A DNA stretch of 64,000 nucleotides from Tenrec ecaudatus. Lineage: Eukaryota; Chordata; Mammalia; Afrosoricida; Tenrecidae. Shown here in pieces: positions 10,703 through 22,899 of this stretch. The position numbers were made by a program, and so were the translations under genes. Where the stretch lies: contig NC_134537.1 of assembly GCF_050624435.1 (NCBI RefSeq), forward strand, positions 12,148,584-12,212,583, read 5' to 3'. A model generated the notes under the pieces. The model saw nothing but the letters and a program-made list of their open reading frames with translations, was not told the DNA's origin and ran no database searches. Within the stretch, counting starts at the first letter, position 1. Every line of letters begins with the position of its first letter.

Positions 10703-11999
10703 GTGACATATTTGCTCTTTAATATTTTAAACTCTTGTGCAGCAGATTTGCTCAATGCAGTATATCATTTGAGTTCTTGAATGCTGTTTCTAAAAAAGTT
10801 GATTGAGGATTCAATTAAAATGAGATCCTTGACAGCGTTAATCGTTTCTCCATTTATCATGATGTTGTATGTTGGTCTAGTGATGAGGATTTTGTTTTCT
10901 TTATGTAGAGGTGTAACCCATTGTGGAAGCTGCGGTCTCTGATCTTCATCAGGAAATGCCTCAAGTGCTCTTCACTTCAGCAAGCAAGGACATGTCATGG
11001 TCATGTCAAAGATCATTAATGCGTCTTCCTCAAATTCTAGTGCTGCATTTTTCCACTAGAGTCCAGCTTCTCAGATTATGTACTTAGCATACAAATGGAA
11101 TAAATATGGTGAAAGGCTACAATTCTGACACCTGTGTTGCTTGCTTTCAAACCATAAAACGTCTTCTTGTCCTATTCAGATGACTTAGTCTTAGGCTGTA
11201 TACAGGTTCAGTATGAACACATTTTAAGGGTTCCAGAATCCCCATTCTTTGCAATGTTACCCATAGTTTGTTACATGAATAAATGGATTTACATGAAGGT
11301 TTGATATGAGTATTGACCTTAGTATTGTAGGTTGGGAATGTAGTCTCAAATATGTGCAGTTTAGTCTAAGGAAGGAAGGGAGGATCAATAGTAAGTGATA
11401 GATGAAAGGGAAAGGAGGAAGTGAAATGCAAGAGCTCTAAAAAGTCTTCACATCTCCAAGGCTTCTAAACCAGAAGAGAACCCGGGATTCTCAAGCATCT
11501 ACCAGTAGCCAAGTATCATTAGAGCTTGGAAGAGTGGTCGGATGGGGCCTTGTCAAAGTAAAGCTCCAGAGATACATGGGGCTCTTCTGAGATCTGGGAC
11601 TTTGCTATGGCAGCAAGGAGCAGGCATTAAGGGGTTCTCTGCAGGAGCAGTTCCTGATTACATTTTTGTTACTACAAAGAATTCAGTTCTCTGTGTGGAG
11701 AATGTACCCAAGGGGGGTAGGATGGCAGTGTGGAGACCTGCTAGGAGGCCAGAGAAGAGTCACATAGGAATGTCATCATGATGGCAGTGGATAAGGAAAG
11801 CGGCTGATGAAATCAGGGGAGTTTTAGAAATTCAACTTAAAAGAACTTGGTGGATGATGGATGTGGGTCATGAAGGAGAGTAAGAACTCTTGGATAATCC
11901 CTGTATTTATGGTTTGGATATTCAGTTAGATGGTGACTTTGCTGGAGAGGGAACTCTGGGAGTTATTATGTTGAGGTGGCATGGAGCAAAACCCACACT

Positions 12000-12890
12000 C
12001 ATCTGTCACTTTGTCATCTTGTGATGGTGTCCATGTTACTCTGACACTGGAAGCTATACCAGTGGGATCACTCATGATGAACGGGTTTCAGCAGAGCTGC
12101 CAGACTAAAATGAGATGGGGAAGGAGGATGGGCTTCTTCCTTCTGAGGGATTAGCCACTGACAACTTTGTGAATAGCAGCAGAGCATGGTATGATATAGT
12201 CCTAGAAATTAAATTCCGATTGGAAGGCACTCAAACTGCAAGTGCAGACGAGGAAGAACTGCCTCTTCAAAGCACAATTGACTTTAATCATGTGAGTGAA
12301 GCTTTCAGAACTGTCACTTGCTGGTGACTCACAATTCAAAGACATAGTTACAAGCATCGATTAGCAATAAGAACATGAAATGCACCAAGTATGAATCTAG
12401 GAAAATTGGAAGTTGTCACAGATGCAATGGAACACATAAAGATCAAGATCCTAGGAATTTGTGAGGGGAAATGGACTGGTGTCAGCCATTTAAAATCAGA
12501 CTATGCTGTGGTTTACTATGCTGGGAAGGACCCACTCATGAGCAATGGAGTCACATGTACCATCAACAAGAACATTTTAAGATCTATTCTGAAGTACAAT
12601 ACTGCATGTGATAGAGTAAGATCTCTATGCCTCCAAGGAAGATCTGTGACTATCACTATCATTCAAATGTATGCACCAACCACCAGAGTCAGTAATAAAG
12701 AAGTTGAAGACTTCTACCAAGGTCTTCAGTCTGAAATTAATTAAACATGCGATCAAGATGCATGAGAAATTACTGGTAACTGAATTGGGAACGTTGGAAA
12801 CAAAGAGGAAGGATTAGTAATTGGAAAACATGACCTTGATCGTAGAAACTAGCAGGAGATTACATGGTAGAATTTTTGCCAGCCAAGAAG
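12000..12890 (+). mobile_element. RTE/BovB-like LINE, 5' half with endonuclease remnant
   Basis: RTE LINEs encode an apurinic-type endonuclease and a reverse transcriptase. The + strand starts in the RTE 5' region (CTTGTGATGGTGTCCATGTT..) and enters the endonuclease at about 12,391. The frame 12,391-12,744 reads MNLGKLEVVTDAMEHIKI, ILGICEGKWTG, and near the end IIQMYAPTTRVSNKEVEDFY, matching the first endonuclease motifs of BovB-type RTEs. A stop at 12,742 and frameshifts beyond show it is dead. The reverse-transcriptase half is missing. It looks like the afrotherian RTE1-type family. Confidence 0.85.
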
Positions 12891-13212
12891 TTGCGGAAAT
12901 TCTTGTCATGGAAGCAAAAGAAAGGGATGTTCCTGCTGTGATGTTGAGGTCACTCACGATGAACGCTGATGATAAGAGTTCAGCTGAGAGAAGATCTGTG
13001 AATCCATAGGGATGTCAATGAAAAGCACTCGGGGTTCTGAGCATTCGGGGGCTGGGTCATCATCCAGGCTTCTTCCTTACGCACTCTCCCAATCCGAGTT
13101 GTCCAGACAAGTTCTCCTTTCACTGACATTTGAAGGTTGGTGAGGAGGACAAACAGCCAGTGAATGACACATCAGAGATTCCTTAGACTAATCCTTCACC
13201 ATTACATATGCA

Positions 13213-13412
13213 AGAAGCCATGGTGGTGCAGTGGTTAAGTGCTTAACTAGTTACAGCAAGTTCAGCGGTTCAAACCCACCACTTGATCCCGGGAGAAAGA
13301 TGCGTCGGTCTGTTTCTATAATGATTTATAAGCCTGCAAAGCCTATGGTGAGGTTCTACTCTATCCTACGGGGTCACAGTGAGTTGGGGTTGTCTCAACA
13401 TTAATGGGGTTT
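13213..13412 (+). mobile_element. AfroSINE
   Basis: 'AGAAGCCATGGTGGTGCAGTGG.. GGTTCAAACCCACC.. GGGAGAAAGATGCGTCGGTCTG.. TCTATCCTACGGGGTCAC.. AATGGGGTTT' in AfroSINE order. Confidence 0.9.
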
Positions 13413-13674
13413 ATCACATGCACAGCCACTGTTGTCTTGCTGCAGTGGACCCACCATCTCTACAGCAGGAGGCTGTGTCTTTCAGGCATGGACTTCTTTC
13501 CACCTCCCATCCATTCACTCAGAATGAGGTGAAATCCCCATGGCCTGCATATCACCAACGTTTGGAATGAAAGCCTTCTTTGCTCTTTTCTCCCTTCAAT
13601 ACTGATTCACTTATTGGAAATATCACCCTTTAACCAGAAGCAGATCGTTCAGAAAGGTCTGCCATCATTAAGTT

Positions 13675-14015
13675 GATTTTAATATTTTCTTTTTGTCCTT
13701 CCAACTAGTTTTTTTTGCTATTTTATTTTTATTGTTGTTAACTCTTTCAACTCTTTGTTTTGTGTTTTTGTGTGTTTTCTCGGCATATGGAATCCAGGAT
13801 AGCTGAATCTTTCGAGATAATAACTGAATTAATGATTTCTTGGGGGTATGACAGGGGAGGTTACGGAGAAATGGGGAGCTATTAACAAGGAGCACAAGGA
13901 AAGGAAAAATCTTCTAAAATTGTTTGTGGCAATGATTATACTTAAATTTTATGATCATTGGCTTATGCCCTGATGAAAGTGTTTATTAATAAAAAGTTTA
14001 GGCTGTATATGGCAT
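13675..14015 (+). mobile_element. Old L1 3'UTR fragment, sense
   Basis: A T/GT-rich stretch followed by 'GAATTAATGATTTCTTGGGGGTATGACAGGGG', an A/G-rich stretch and a final 'TTAATAAAAAGTTTA'. It is alignable by eye with the 3' part of the element at 60.9-61.2 kb, so it is assigned to the same old L1 group. Confidence 0.55.
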
Positions 14016-14160
14016 TTTATTAAAAAAGAGTCTTGGAACCTAGGACAGAAGCCAAAGTATTACCTTGACTTACTGGTCCTGAAAATTGGGCCATTTGTGA
14101 TCGTGTTTGGTGACTTGCAGGGTTACCTCTGCTTCCTCCATGCCACCTCTAGCCCACCTG

Positions 14161-15440
14161 CTATTGTTGTTAGGCGTCTTAGTCACTCAGTTCCAACTCA
14201 TAGCGACCCTGTGTCCAGTGGAATTAAACACTGCCCAGCCCGGCACCATCCTCACAATTGCTCTTGTGCCCATGGTTGCAACTACTGTGTCACTCCGTCT
14301 CATCAGAGGTATTCCACTTTTTCACTCCCCCTTTACCTTATTTGTTCAGGGACTGGTCTTACCTGATCACATGCCCAAAGTATGTGAAATGAAATCCCAC
14401 CAACCTCCTGCCTGAGGAACATTCTGTCCGTCATTCCTCCGAGACAGACACGTTTTATTCTTCTGGCTGTCCATGGGCCCTTCACCAACACCAGACGTCG
14501 AAGGCATCCATTATTCTTCAACCTTCCTTATTCGTGGTTCCAACTTTCATACACAAATGAGGAAATTGAAAGCGCTATGGCTGGGGTCAGGGGTGCCTTA
14601 GTCCTCAAAGTGATATGTCGTATACACTTGAGTATAAGCAGAGTTTTTCAGCACATTTTTATTCCATTTTTGTGGTAAAATTAGGCACCCCTGCTGATAT
14701 TTGGGTTGGCTTATCCTTGAGTATAGACGGTATTTGCTCTTCCCCATTGTGATTTGCTCAAAGTACTGTGTCATTTTCTTTCTTGACCATTGCATCTGTG
14801 AGCATTGATAGGGCTACATCCAAGTACCACAAGACTCTTGGCAACTTCAATCTTTTTTCATTTATCATATTGTTGTCGACTGGTCCAATTGTGAGGATTT
14901 TTGTTTTCTTGGCGTTAAGCTGCAACCGATACTGAAGTCTCAGTCTTGGATGATACTCCTCAGCAAGGGCTTCCAGTCCCTCCTCACTTCCCGCCCACAG
15001 GGTTTGGTCATCGACAGATCACAGGGTGTCGATAAGCCGTTTGCCAATTCCGAGGCCACGTTCTCTTTCCTATAGGCCAGCTTCTGGACACTTGCTCAGC
15101 ATACAAATTGAACAAGTATGGCTGAAGACTACAACCTCAGTGCACACCTTCCCCCGATCTTAAACTCTGAAGTACGCCCTTGCTCTTTTGAAGGAGTGCC
15201 TGCAGACGCTCCATGAGCACAACTGTGTTCTGGAGTTACTTGTGATTCGTTATGAGCTGCACGGTCAAACGATGTTGCGTAGTCGATAGAAGTAACATCT
15301 ATCTGTAAACATCTTTCTGGCATTTTCTGCATTCAGCCAAGGTCCATTTGACATCAGCAACCATAGCCTGTGTTCCACATCCTCTTCTAAATCAGGCTTG
15401 GTTTTCTGGCAACTCTCTGTTGAAGGATTGGTGAGGCCAT
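14161..15440 (-). mobile_element. RTE/BovB-like LINE 3' part, antisense, interrupted
   Basis: Antisense RTE sequence, homologous by eye to 9.6-11.3 kb ('AGTCACTCAGTTCCAACTCATAGCGACCC', 'AACACTGCCCAGCCCGGCACC', 'CATTTATCATATTGTTGTCG', 'CATACAAATTGAACAAGTATGGC'). It extends further into the reverse-transcriptase region than the 9.6-kb copy. A 115-bp element with inverted ends interrupts it at 14,616-14,730. Confidence 0.85.
14616..14730. mobile_element. 115-bp MITE-like element with inverted ends
   Basis: The left end TGTCGTATACACTTGAGTAT and the reverse complement of the right end, CCGTCTATACTCAAGGATAA, form inverted repeats of about 25 bp, imperfect. Both sides carry TA (14,614-14,615 and 14,731-14,732), and removal of the element restores a continuous RTE sequence. 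A TA duplication suggests a Tc1/mariner-type source, but I cannot name the family. Confidence 0.65.
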
Positions 15441-15654
15441 TTTAAAAATTATCTATCTGCCCCAATTTTTAAAGTGGCCTATCCTGGCTGATTAAATAGA
15501 GGCATGAGGTCCCACAGAGAGAGGTAGTGGTCATTTCAGAAGGCTTTGTACATCTCACGAGGGGAAATCTTTCATCATGAAGCAGGATCCGCATTCCAAA
15601 GTAGGTTGTTGTTAGTTGTCAAGTTGGTTACAACCCTTGGGAACTCCATGTCCT

Positions 15655-15762
15655 TGCCTCTAACTTCTTTCACTTAGCAAAATATTTTTAAGGTCAGTTC
15701 ATGTAGCAGCAGGTACTAGGGCTTCGCTTCTTTTTAATGGCTGCATAATATTCCAGCAGCAG
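15655..15762 (-). mobile_element. L1 fragment, antisense (near ORF2 3' end)
   Basis: The + strand 'TTCTTTCACTTAGCAAAATATTTTTAAGGTC.. GGCTGCATAATATTCCA' is the antisense of the conserved mammalian L1 segment at the end of ORF2 ('AATAT TATTCAGCC..AAGTGAAA'). About 100 bp only. Confidence 0.65.
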
Positions 15763-16140
15763 ACTTTTCCATCGCGGTCTGTCATCTTGTCATGTCATGG
15801 TGGCCTTTCTGTTGCGATGATGTCATGCCACTGGTGTTTCAAGTACCAGAAGGGTCACCTGTGGTGACCTCAGTAGAGATCTCAGTAGAGTTTCTAAACT
15901 GCGACAGAAAAGCCTGGTACAGATGACTTCCAAAATTCAGTCAACAAAAGCCCTATAGTTCCTAATGGAACAGTGACCAAGATATGGCTGAAAGGTGTGG
16001 TCCTTGGGTTGGTAAAGCACACTTTACATACTCAGTGGCCACAATGATAGATCGATGGTTCTGGGGCAGGGCTGGACACCATCTGTTGTGTCTGGGGTTA
16101 CCAGGAGTCAGAGTCAACTTGACCGCAACTGACAACACCA
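15763..16140 (+). mobile_element. RTE-derived non-autonomous element (joined 5' and 3' ends)
   Basis: The left part resembles the RTE 5' region at 12.0 kb (TGATGTCATGCCACTGGTGTTTCAAGTACCAGAAGGGTCACC). The right part is an RTE/AfroSINE-type 3' tail ('GGCAGGGCTGGACACCATCTG.. GGGGTTACCAGGAGTCAGAGTCAACTTGACCGCAACTGACAACACC'). It lacks the entire coding region, so it looks like an internally deleted, trans-mobilised copy. Confidence 0.65.
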
Positions 16141-19100
16141 ATATGCTTTTGAATAAGAATCTTGTGTGGACATGGGAGGGTTCCCCCTGCCTGAGGTAGA
16201 ATAGAATGACCTCCATAGAATGACCTTTTGCTCCCTAAATGAGACCCCATGCCTCTGAGAGCTCATGCAAATGTCCAGGAATGAGGAGAGGAGTTGTGAG
16301 TGTCGTATGTCATTTCAGTGGATGACGTGGCCCTCCCCCCAGCACCTTCTGTGCCCCAAATACTGAAAGCATTGCCATAGTCCTGGCATGCTGAAGAGCA
16401 AGGGGGTTTCCAACTAAAGGGAACTGTAGCAGAAACTCCCATATTAAAAAATTGGCAGCCTCTCCTAAATGTGATAGTTAGTTGTAATAGGGGAAAGATG
16501 CACCCAATCGTGTAGTGTAACTTCTGGGTGTCTGCGGGATGAGTAATGAGCTTTATGGTAATTCTATGTCCCCACAGAACTGTAGAGCCCGAGACAGTGA
16601 AGCAGTCTGTGTGTTCAATATGGTTGTTACACATTTGGGAAAATGAGGCCCAGAGAAATTAGGTGCAAATGCAGTCGTTCAAATTACATCCAAGGCCACC
16701 AAATTTACCAATGCCAGAGTCACCTCTCTCTGGCATCCAACACTTCAGGGCTGCTTCCCCTAACCATGTTGCCTCTGGGACCTCTCAAGTCCTGGCTCTA
16801 GGCTTGGTGTGGAGGATGGAGAACAAGCAAAAGAGAATTGACTTCCAAGAGCATAGGGTATCCCTTTCTACCTGCACCTGTTCATTTGCAGGGTGATGAC
16901 AGAACTTAATGTGCATCCGCAGGGGTGTTCAGGGGATACCCTGAAAGGAGCTCTCCTACCAGTAGCAGTCCCAGAGTCTCCTCTTTTTTACTTTCTTCTT
17001 TTTTTTTTAACCCAGCAGATCAAGCCTCAGAGAGCAGAAATCCTGGGAGCTAGAGCATCATCATGTTTCTTAAACATTGTCTTCAGTTAGCACCTTTGCT
17101 GCAGAGAAAGTTGCACAGAGAGGAACGCTTTTAAAAATAAAGGAGGGAAAAAAATAAATAAAGGAGGGGGAAGTGGGTGGAAGAGGAGAAAGAAGAATCC
17201 TCAGTACACTCATCATTCTATTCTACAGATAGAAACACTCGGCCTTGGGGCGTCTTTCTGCCCGTCAATATCCTTGGCATGTAGCTGAGCATGTTTTGCA
17301 TAAAGTTAGGATCAATGCAGTGCTGTCATGCACTTGACACAACACACCCTCGTTTTAATGCCTGCGTACCACCCTCGGGCTTTTGTCACTGAAATGCTCA
17401 GGCGGACACTGAAGGGGGCAGAATGGTCAGATACATCTTTCCTGACTTTAATTTTCCCGTGACCAACTCGTGGCCCCTTGGGCCGCATCATCCCGCCCTC
17501 TCCCCCTGGCCCTGGTACAGTGTGCACAAATCGCAGACACCTCGCCGTCCCACCCACCAAGAGTCCAGAGGCAGGATCTGCCCAGGCAGCTCAGCTTGAA
17601 GAGATCACTGGCAGAGACACGTGGAGAAAATTGCTGGGGTCGGAGCGGGGGAGCGCTTCTCCTCCTCAGTCTGTACAAACCATCCTGAACCACACCCTCC
17701 AGCCTCCTTGCTGAGCTGGGCCTTGGAGCAGGGGTGTGGCTTCCCGTGGGGGGAGTCCACATCTCCTCCATAAGAATGGCACTCGGACCTGAAGAAGCAG
17801 GTTGTTTCTTGCTTTCTGCTTCCTTCCAGAGGTTTTGTTTAAATGGAGCCAGGATGTAGTCCAACTTCCATCAGGACAATTCCCACTCCAGACCAAACGG
17901 AGCCCGGTGGTGCTGGGTCCCACATTGGGTTTCCACTGCTCCAGGTGCCCTGCTATGCTGTGACCCCAGCTTCAATCCACCCTCCTACCTCTCGCCACGT
18001 GGCCAACTGATCTACTGCTTTCGTTTTTATTTCCGACGGCTGCTTTATAAGACCCGGTCTGGTCTACTTACTGAGTAGGCATGGGAAAATTACTAGCAGT
18101 AAAAATGACTAATTCAAAATGTCCAAAATGTGAAAAGATAAAATGGATATGTTTCTGTTGGGATCTTCCCCAATAAAGGCTTTTTAATGAACACCGTGCA
18201 TCCTGGAATGAGGATCCCCCCAACCCCGCCCCCCACACACACCTGACATACACCGAGTCAAGAAAGGGCCTATACGACTGGATGTATCTCTCCTTGACTG
18301 GATCAGTGGAGAGGAAACAGCCAGTACAGACGTCCAAGACTGCCTTCCCAAGCTGGGAGTCTACCGTGGACGCCAGAGGCCCGGCTATCTAAGTGCAGCT
18401 TCTTAGCTTCCTCGGGTTTCAGCATTTCCCAAGAGATCATTTAAAATCACATTTGTTACTTTATCATCTAATCACATATAAGCCTCTCCCCACACTCCCT
18501 CCGCCCTGCCTTCCTTCCAAGGAATGCACTTTCTGGAGTGCACCGCACTCAGCCAGCGTGGAACTCTTGACGGGAAGCAGGAATGGCGCCCAAGAATTCA
18601 TGATTACAGCCATTTAGTGAGCAGCAAAATCCCCCCCACCCAAGCCAGCTCGCTCTCACGGACGAGGACAAGCCAGTGTAAGTCTTAGCGAAGCTGGGGT
18701 CTAGGACTTGCTTGCCCCCACCAGAGCGCTCACTGGCCTCTTGGCAGGAGAGCAGACGTCAGATGAAGTGTCCTTCTTCTTGCCATTCTTGACAGTTAAG
18801 CGAAACAACTGTTCCAGGATCTCATGGTTTCCAGTGGAGGTGGCCCGGGCTAGAAGACAGGATCTTCTCTACAAGATAAGCAAGATTGAGCGGCAAAGGT
18901 TTGGCTGTGGGACTCAGGGACCAGGCTACGGCTGTTGATGGAAAGATAGCTGGGGGTATTACGGGAAGCAAACTGCATGCATCCCTGAGGCAGGCTGCTT
19001 GCATATGTGGATGTTCCAAAGCGCGTATAGTTTTATAAGAATTAATAATTATTGATCAATTGGCATAGAAGGCTCCCACTGCTTTCTTTCTTCTGATAGA

Positions 19101-21855
19101 TCAGGAAAAAGAGATGGATAGGTAGGTAGGTAGATAAATAGATGCAAGAATCATCGTATCACTTCAATGGCACGTTCATGTTCTTTAAAGGGGTTACACT
19201 GATATGAAGATATGCTTTATGAACAGGTACAATTTAGCAATTTTATCAAAACAATCAGAGTAAAGGCCAAATATCCCAGGAGCATTGATGAAAATGCCAA
19301 AATTAAATGAAGTGGTTAAAGAGGGCAGAGAACCCATGGTCTTTGGGTAGGTGGGTGATACAATCCGTCAGAGATAAGTTTTCCCTCTAACTTGAGGGAA
19401 CACCTACTCCTGCCAGAGCAGTGTGGAGAAGCCTCAAAGCAGTAACTTAGCTCCACATCAGAATACACCGGAGACATTTCTAGGAGCGGCGCGACCTAGC
19501 TGGACCTCTTCTGAGCCTGCTGACTCTGAGTGTCCACTGGCACCCCCAGGAACTGGCTGCATTCTCACAACTTGCTGGACGAGACTGATGTACAGCAAGG
19601 TTAACCCTTTGGGGACTGGATTATTTTCTGCTTTGAATTTTCTGTTGTTGTTGTTGGTATATTTTCAGGAATAGGAGGCATATTGAAATTAAGGGAGGGT
19701 GTTTTTTGTTTTGTTTTTTTGAAAGTTAAGATGCATTTTCATACCATTCCATGAGGGCACGTATGTCCCAAGAGGGATCTGGTGGCAGGAGAGGTGGAAT
19801 GAGCTCATGTCTTCAGATTCATGTACTTATCCAGATCCCCACAGGTCCACACACCACACCTGGGAGATCAGGGTCCTAAGAAAGCCGAGAGACTGAAGAT
19901 GCTGGTGGGTATCATATGTCCCACGGGCCATGAAAGCTTTAAGAATCCATGATTGAAAAAAACAAAGACAAACTTGGGTGTTGGAAAAGGGTGTGGTGCA
20001 TTTATACATGTTCAGGAAGGTGAAACCAGAGGCGCATATATATATATTTTTTCAGCCCCAAGTCTGCATCCCCCCAAATGGACTCAGTCAACAATGTCTG
20101 TGGCTCTGGATTTGTTTGGCTTTTCTTTCTCCCCACCTCCCCCACCCCCACACACCCCTCCACCTCTAGCTCAAGTGCATTTAGTATAAATTTGATTCTG
20201 GATTGTGACTTTACTTATTGGTATTTATCTGATTGGATCTGTGCCAGAAAGAGAGAGAAACATCCGCTCTGGTTTTTAAAATGCCATTTGAGCTTACATT
20301 AGTCGCTGTACTGGATTTGCAAAATGAGATGAGAAGAAGGGACCCCCCATATATAGTTGGGGGTACCAGAAGTCAAAAAAGTTGGTCTTGCTAGCCACAT
20401 GGTATTGGAGGTATTAGAAACGTCACAGGAGGATAAATTGATTTTAGTATGATGGAATAATTTCTTTGGACTTGCTGTAAAGTTGGTTTGAAATATTGGG
20501 GAGGTTTTAAAGTGATTTCAAAGTGTTTTTCCCACTACCCTCTCCACTAACTTACCAGTCAGATTGGAGGGGGGCAGGCAGTAATAGTAATAAACAAGTA
20601 TGTAAATGGAAACATCAGTATCTTGAGCCCTGGCCCTGTGAAAGAGCATCTCTCTGCAAGGATGGTTTAGGAACGTCATCGTCCAAAGGAAATGGACAGG
20701 GGACCTAAGACTGACCAGTAATGGTAAATGGTGGGCAAAGACGCTTTCCTAAGTAAATGTTGGCAATGAATCACGGTCACCGGGCGAGGGGGCGTGGCAT
20801 CATCACGGGCTCTGGTCAGGAGTACAGCCCTGTTCTCTGAGTCGGAGCCCAATCAGGTCAAGAAGGCTTCTTTTATAAACAGTGACACCAAGGTTGCCCT
20901 CAGCTTGCTCTTCCCTAGAACATACACTAGCCTTGGGGGCTCCATCCACCAAGTAATGGGTGGCCTTGACGTTTATAGCTCCTGAGCTGTTGAAGAACCA
21001 CTCCCACTCCCCATCCTTGAATTGCGCTGCCTTTTCCCACCCAGCCCTCGATGAACACTTCAAACCCAACCTGCACTGAGAGGACGCAGTGCCTTCTCTG
21101 CTGATCTCTGCCTCGGCCTCACCTCTTCATCATGTGTAACCACAATGGCACTTGTCTCAGAGTAGAAGGGGGGTTGCATTTGTCTCTCTCCTCCCAGAAG
21201 AAGAGTTGATGAGAGGCAAACTATCAGATCCTATTTATGGGCAACCCCTGACCAAAAACTTAACTTTGCACTCACTATTGGTATTGACTGCCGTCTGGTC
21301 AACCTTCGAGGTCCCAAGCACTACAGGTTTGGCCCATAGGCTATGATCAACTGGTTGCACACATTAGAGCAGATACCAGGAATCTTTCTTTCTCCGGGGG
21401 TAATTTGAATATTTGTAACATCATGCGTGGGTCATCCTCCCGGTCAAACACCACACTGGTCAAGCAGTTCATTGAATCACTCCTAACGGGGTGGCTGGAA
21501 CCTTTTTGGTTTCTCTTTGGTAAAGCCCCCCCACTCTGTCATTAGAGAGTGCACAAAGTGCTTACTGAATACCCATCAAGCCTTATTATCCTTTATCATT
21601 TGGGAATATGATTCAATTATGTCAGCACCTTCTCTGACCAAGCAACTGTGCTCTCCCTTGGCTGCCAGCATCAATTATGAGAGCCTTAGGTACATTTGTC
21701 CTCAGCAGGGGACAGTCCACTCCGTAGGTCCCATGGTCATTCTTCTTGTCAGTTGATCCCACTCTTTTCTATGGCTCCCCCCAAAGATAACTACTAGGTC
21801 ATGTGTTATGAATCAGTTTAGACTTCAGTCAGAGTGACTGTGGCCAGAGACATCT
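16140..21855. other. Intergenic single-copy DNA, repeat-poor
   Basis: I see no gene, young SINE or L1 in these 5.7 kb, only simple sequence (a GGTA-like run at 19,118-19,135; a C-rich block at 20,133-20,163). It is the longest repeat-poor stretch of the intergenic part. Confidence 0.65.
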
Positions 21856-22062
21856 AGCACAAGGACTTAAGACCACAGGCTTTGCTGGATGTGACCGCTT
21901 GGTTAGACTAGAAGCTTGATTACTTATGAGCACTGTAGGCAAATCACCCCCGACAGCTTTGTCTCCTTGCCCGGGAAATGGTCACCACAATCCGTGCTAA
22001 TCTCCACTTGCAAAACTACTGAAGGGATTGGACAGGAGAGCACCTACAAAGGGCCAAGCCCA
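21855..22062 (+). mobile_element. MIR SINE
   Basis: Old tRNA-derived MIR pattern: 'AGCACAAGGACTTAAGACCACAGGC.. TTGATTACTTATGAGCACTG.. AGCACCTACAAAGGGCC'. Confidence 0.6.
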
Positions 22063-22394
22063 GCTTATTCACTGTTATTCTGACCCTCTCGTTAAATGAA
22101 CAAAGAAACCGAGACCCGAAGTTTCCATTTTCAGGGCATTTTAAACATCCTACAGTTGGTCAGTGACACAAGGAGCAAGAACTTTGGTTCCCTGTCCCAC
22201 TATGGAACATTTGCCCACCACAGGGCAGCACCAACTGGCTCCAAGAAGACACAGGGGATGCTGTTAGAGATGCCTTGTTCCCACTCTGTAGGGAGGGGGT
22301 GGGGCATACACAGCCCGACATGGATGCTTCAGCAGGTGTGAGCTTGACATTTTGAGAGACCTAATTTTTAGGGAGAGAAGGAAGGATGAATCCT

Positions 22395-22645
22395 GATATT
22401 ATTATTTTCAATAGTTTTATTGGGACATAATTCACATATCATATAATCCAATAGTTCAGTCAGATCAAGAAGAGTTGTACAAACATGATCATAATCACTA
22501 TTTTAAACATCTTTATTTTGTATTCCTTGTTATTAGCTCCCCACTTGCTTCCAATCTCTTCTGCCATACTCCCAAGAAATCATTAATCCAGTCACTGTCT
22601 CTAGAGATTCACCCATCCTGGATTTCATAGACGTAAAACATTTGT
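22395..22645 (-). mobile_element. Old L1M-type 3' end, antisense
   Basis: 'TAGTTTTATTGGGACATAATTCACATATCATATAATCC.. GTTGTACAAACATGATCATAATCAC.. GATTCACCCATCCTGGATTTCATA' is the typical antisense 3' end of older mammalian L1M elements. A short TTA run follows at 22,645. Confidence 0.75.
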
Positions 22646-22899
22646 ATTATTATTATTATTAGTTACTCACTGAACTCCTCACCAGGTAATATTCAGTGGA
22701 CAGAAACATTTCATCTCTGCCCTCCCAGAATGTATAGTCCGGCAGGGTAGGTAAATAGTAAACAAATACACAGAGAAATCTGATTATAAATTGTGGTAAA
22801 TGCCAGGAAAGAAAAGAGCAGAGGTCATTCCAGGGACACCAATTTAGAGGATGGTGAGTGAATGGGGATGACCGATCAGGGAACACTTCTCATATTAAA

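Larger units (their letters stand above)
9581..11290 (-). mobile_element. RTE/BovB-like LINE 3' part, antisense, interrupted
   Basis: The + strand shows antisense RTE reverse-transcriptase and 3'-end sequence: 'AGTCTGTACTAATTCATAGCAACCC', 'TTGGGAACTGGTCCCTCTGATAAC', 'TTGCTCAATGCAGTATATC', 'TCTCCATTTATCATGATGTTG', 'TTTGCAATGTTACCCATAGTTTG'. It holds a (TG)n run at 9,898-9,919 and is split by a 0.5-kb dispersed repeat at about 10,187-10,702. No intact frame. Confidence 0.85.
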
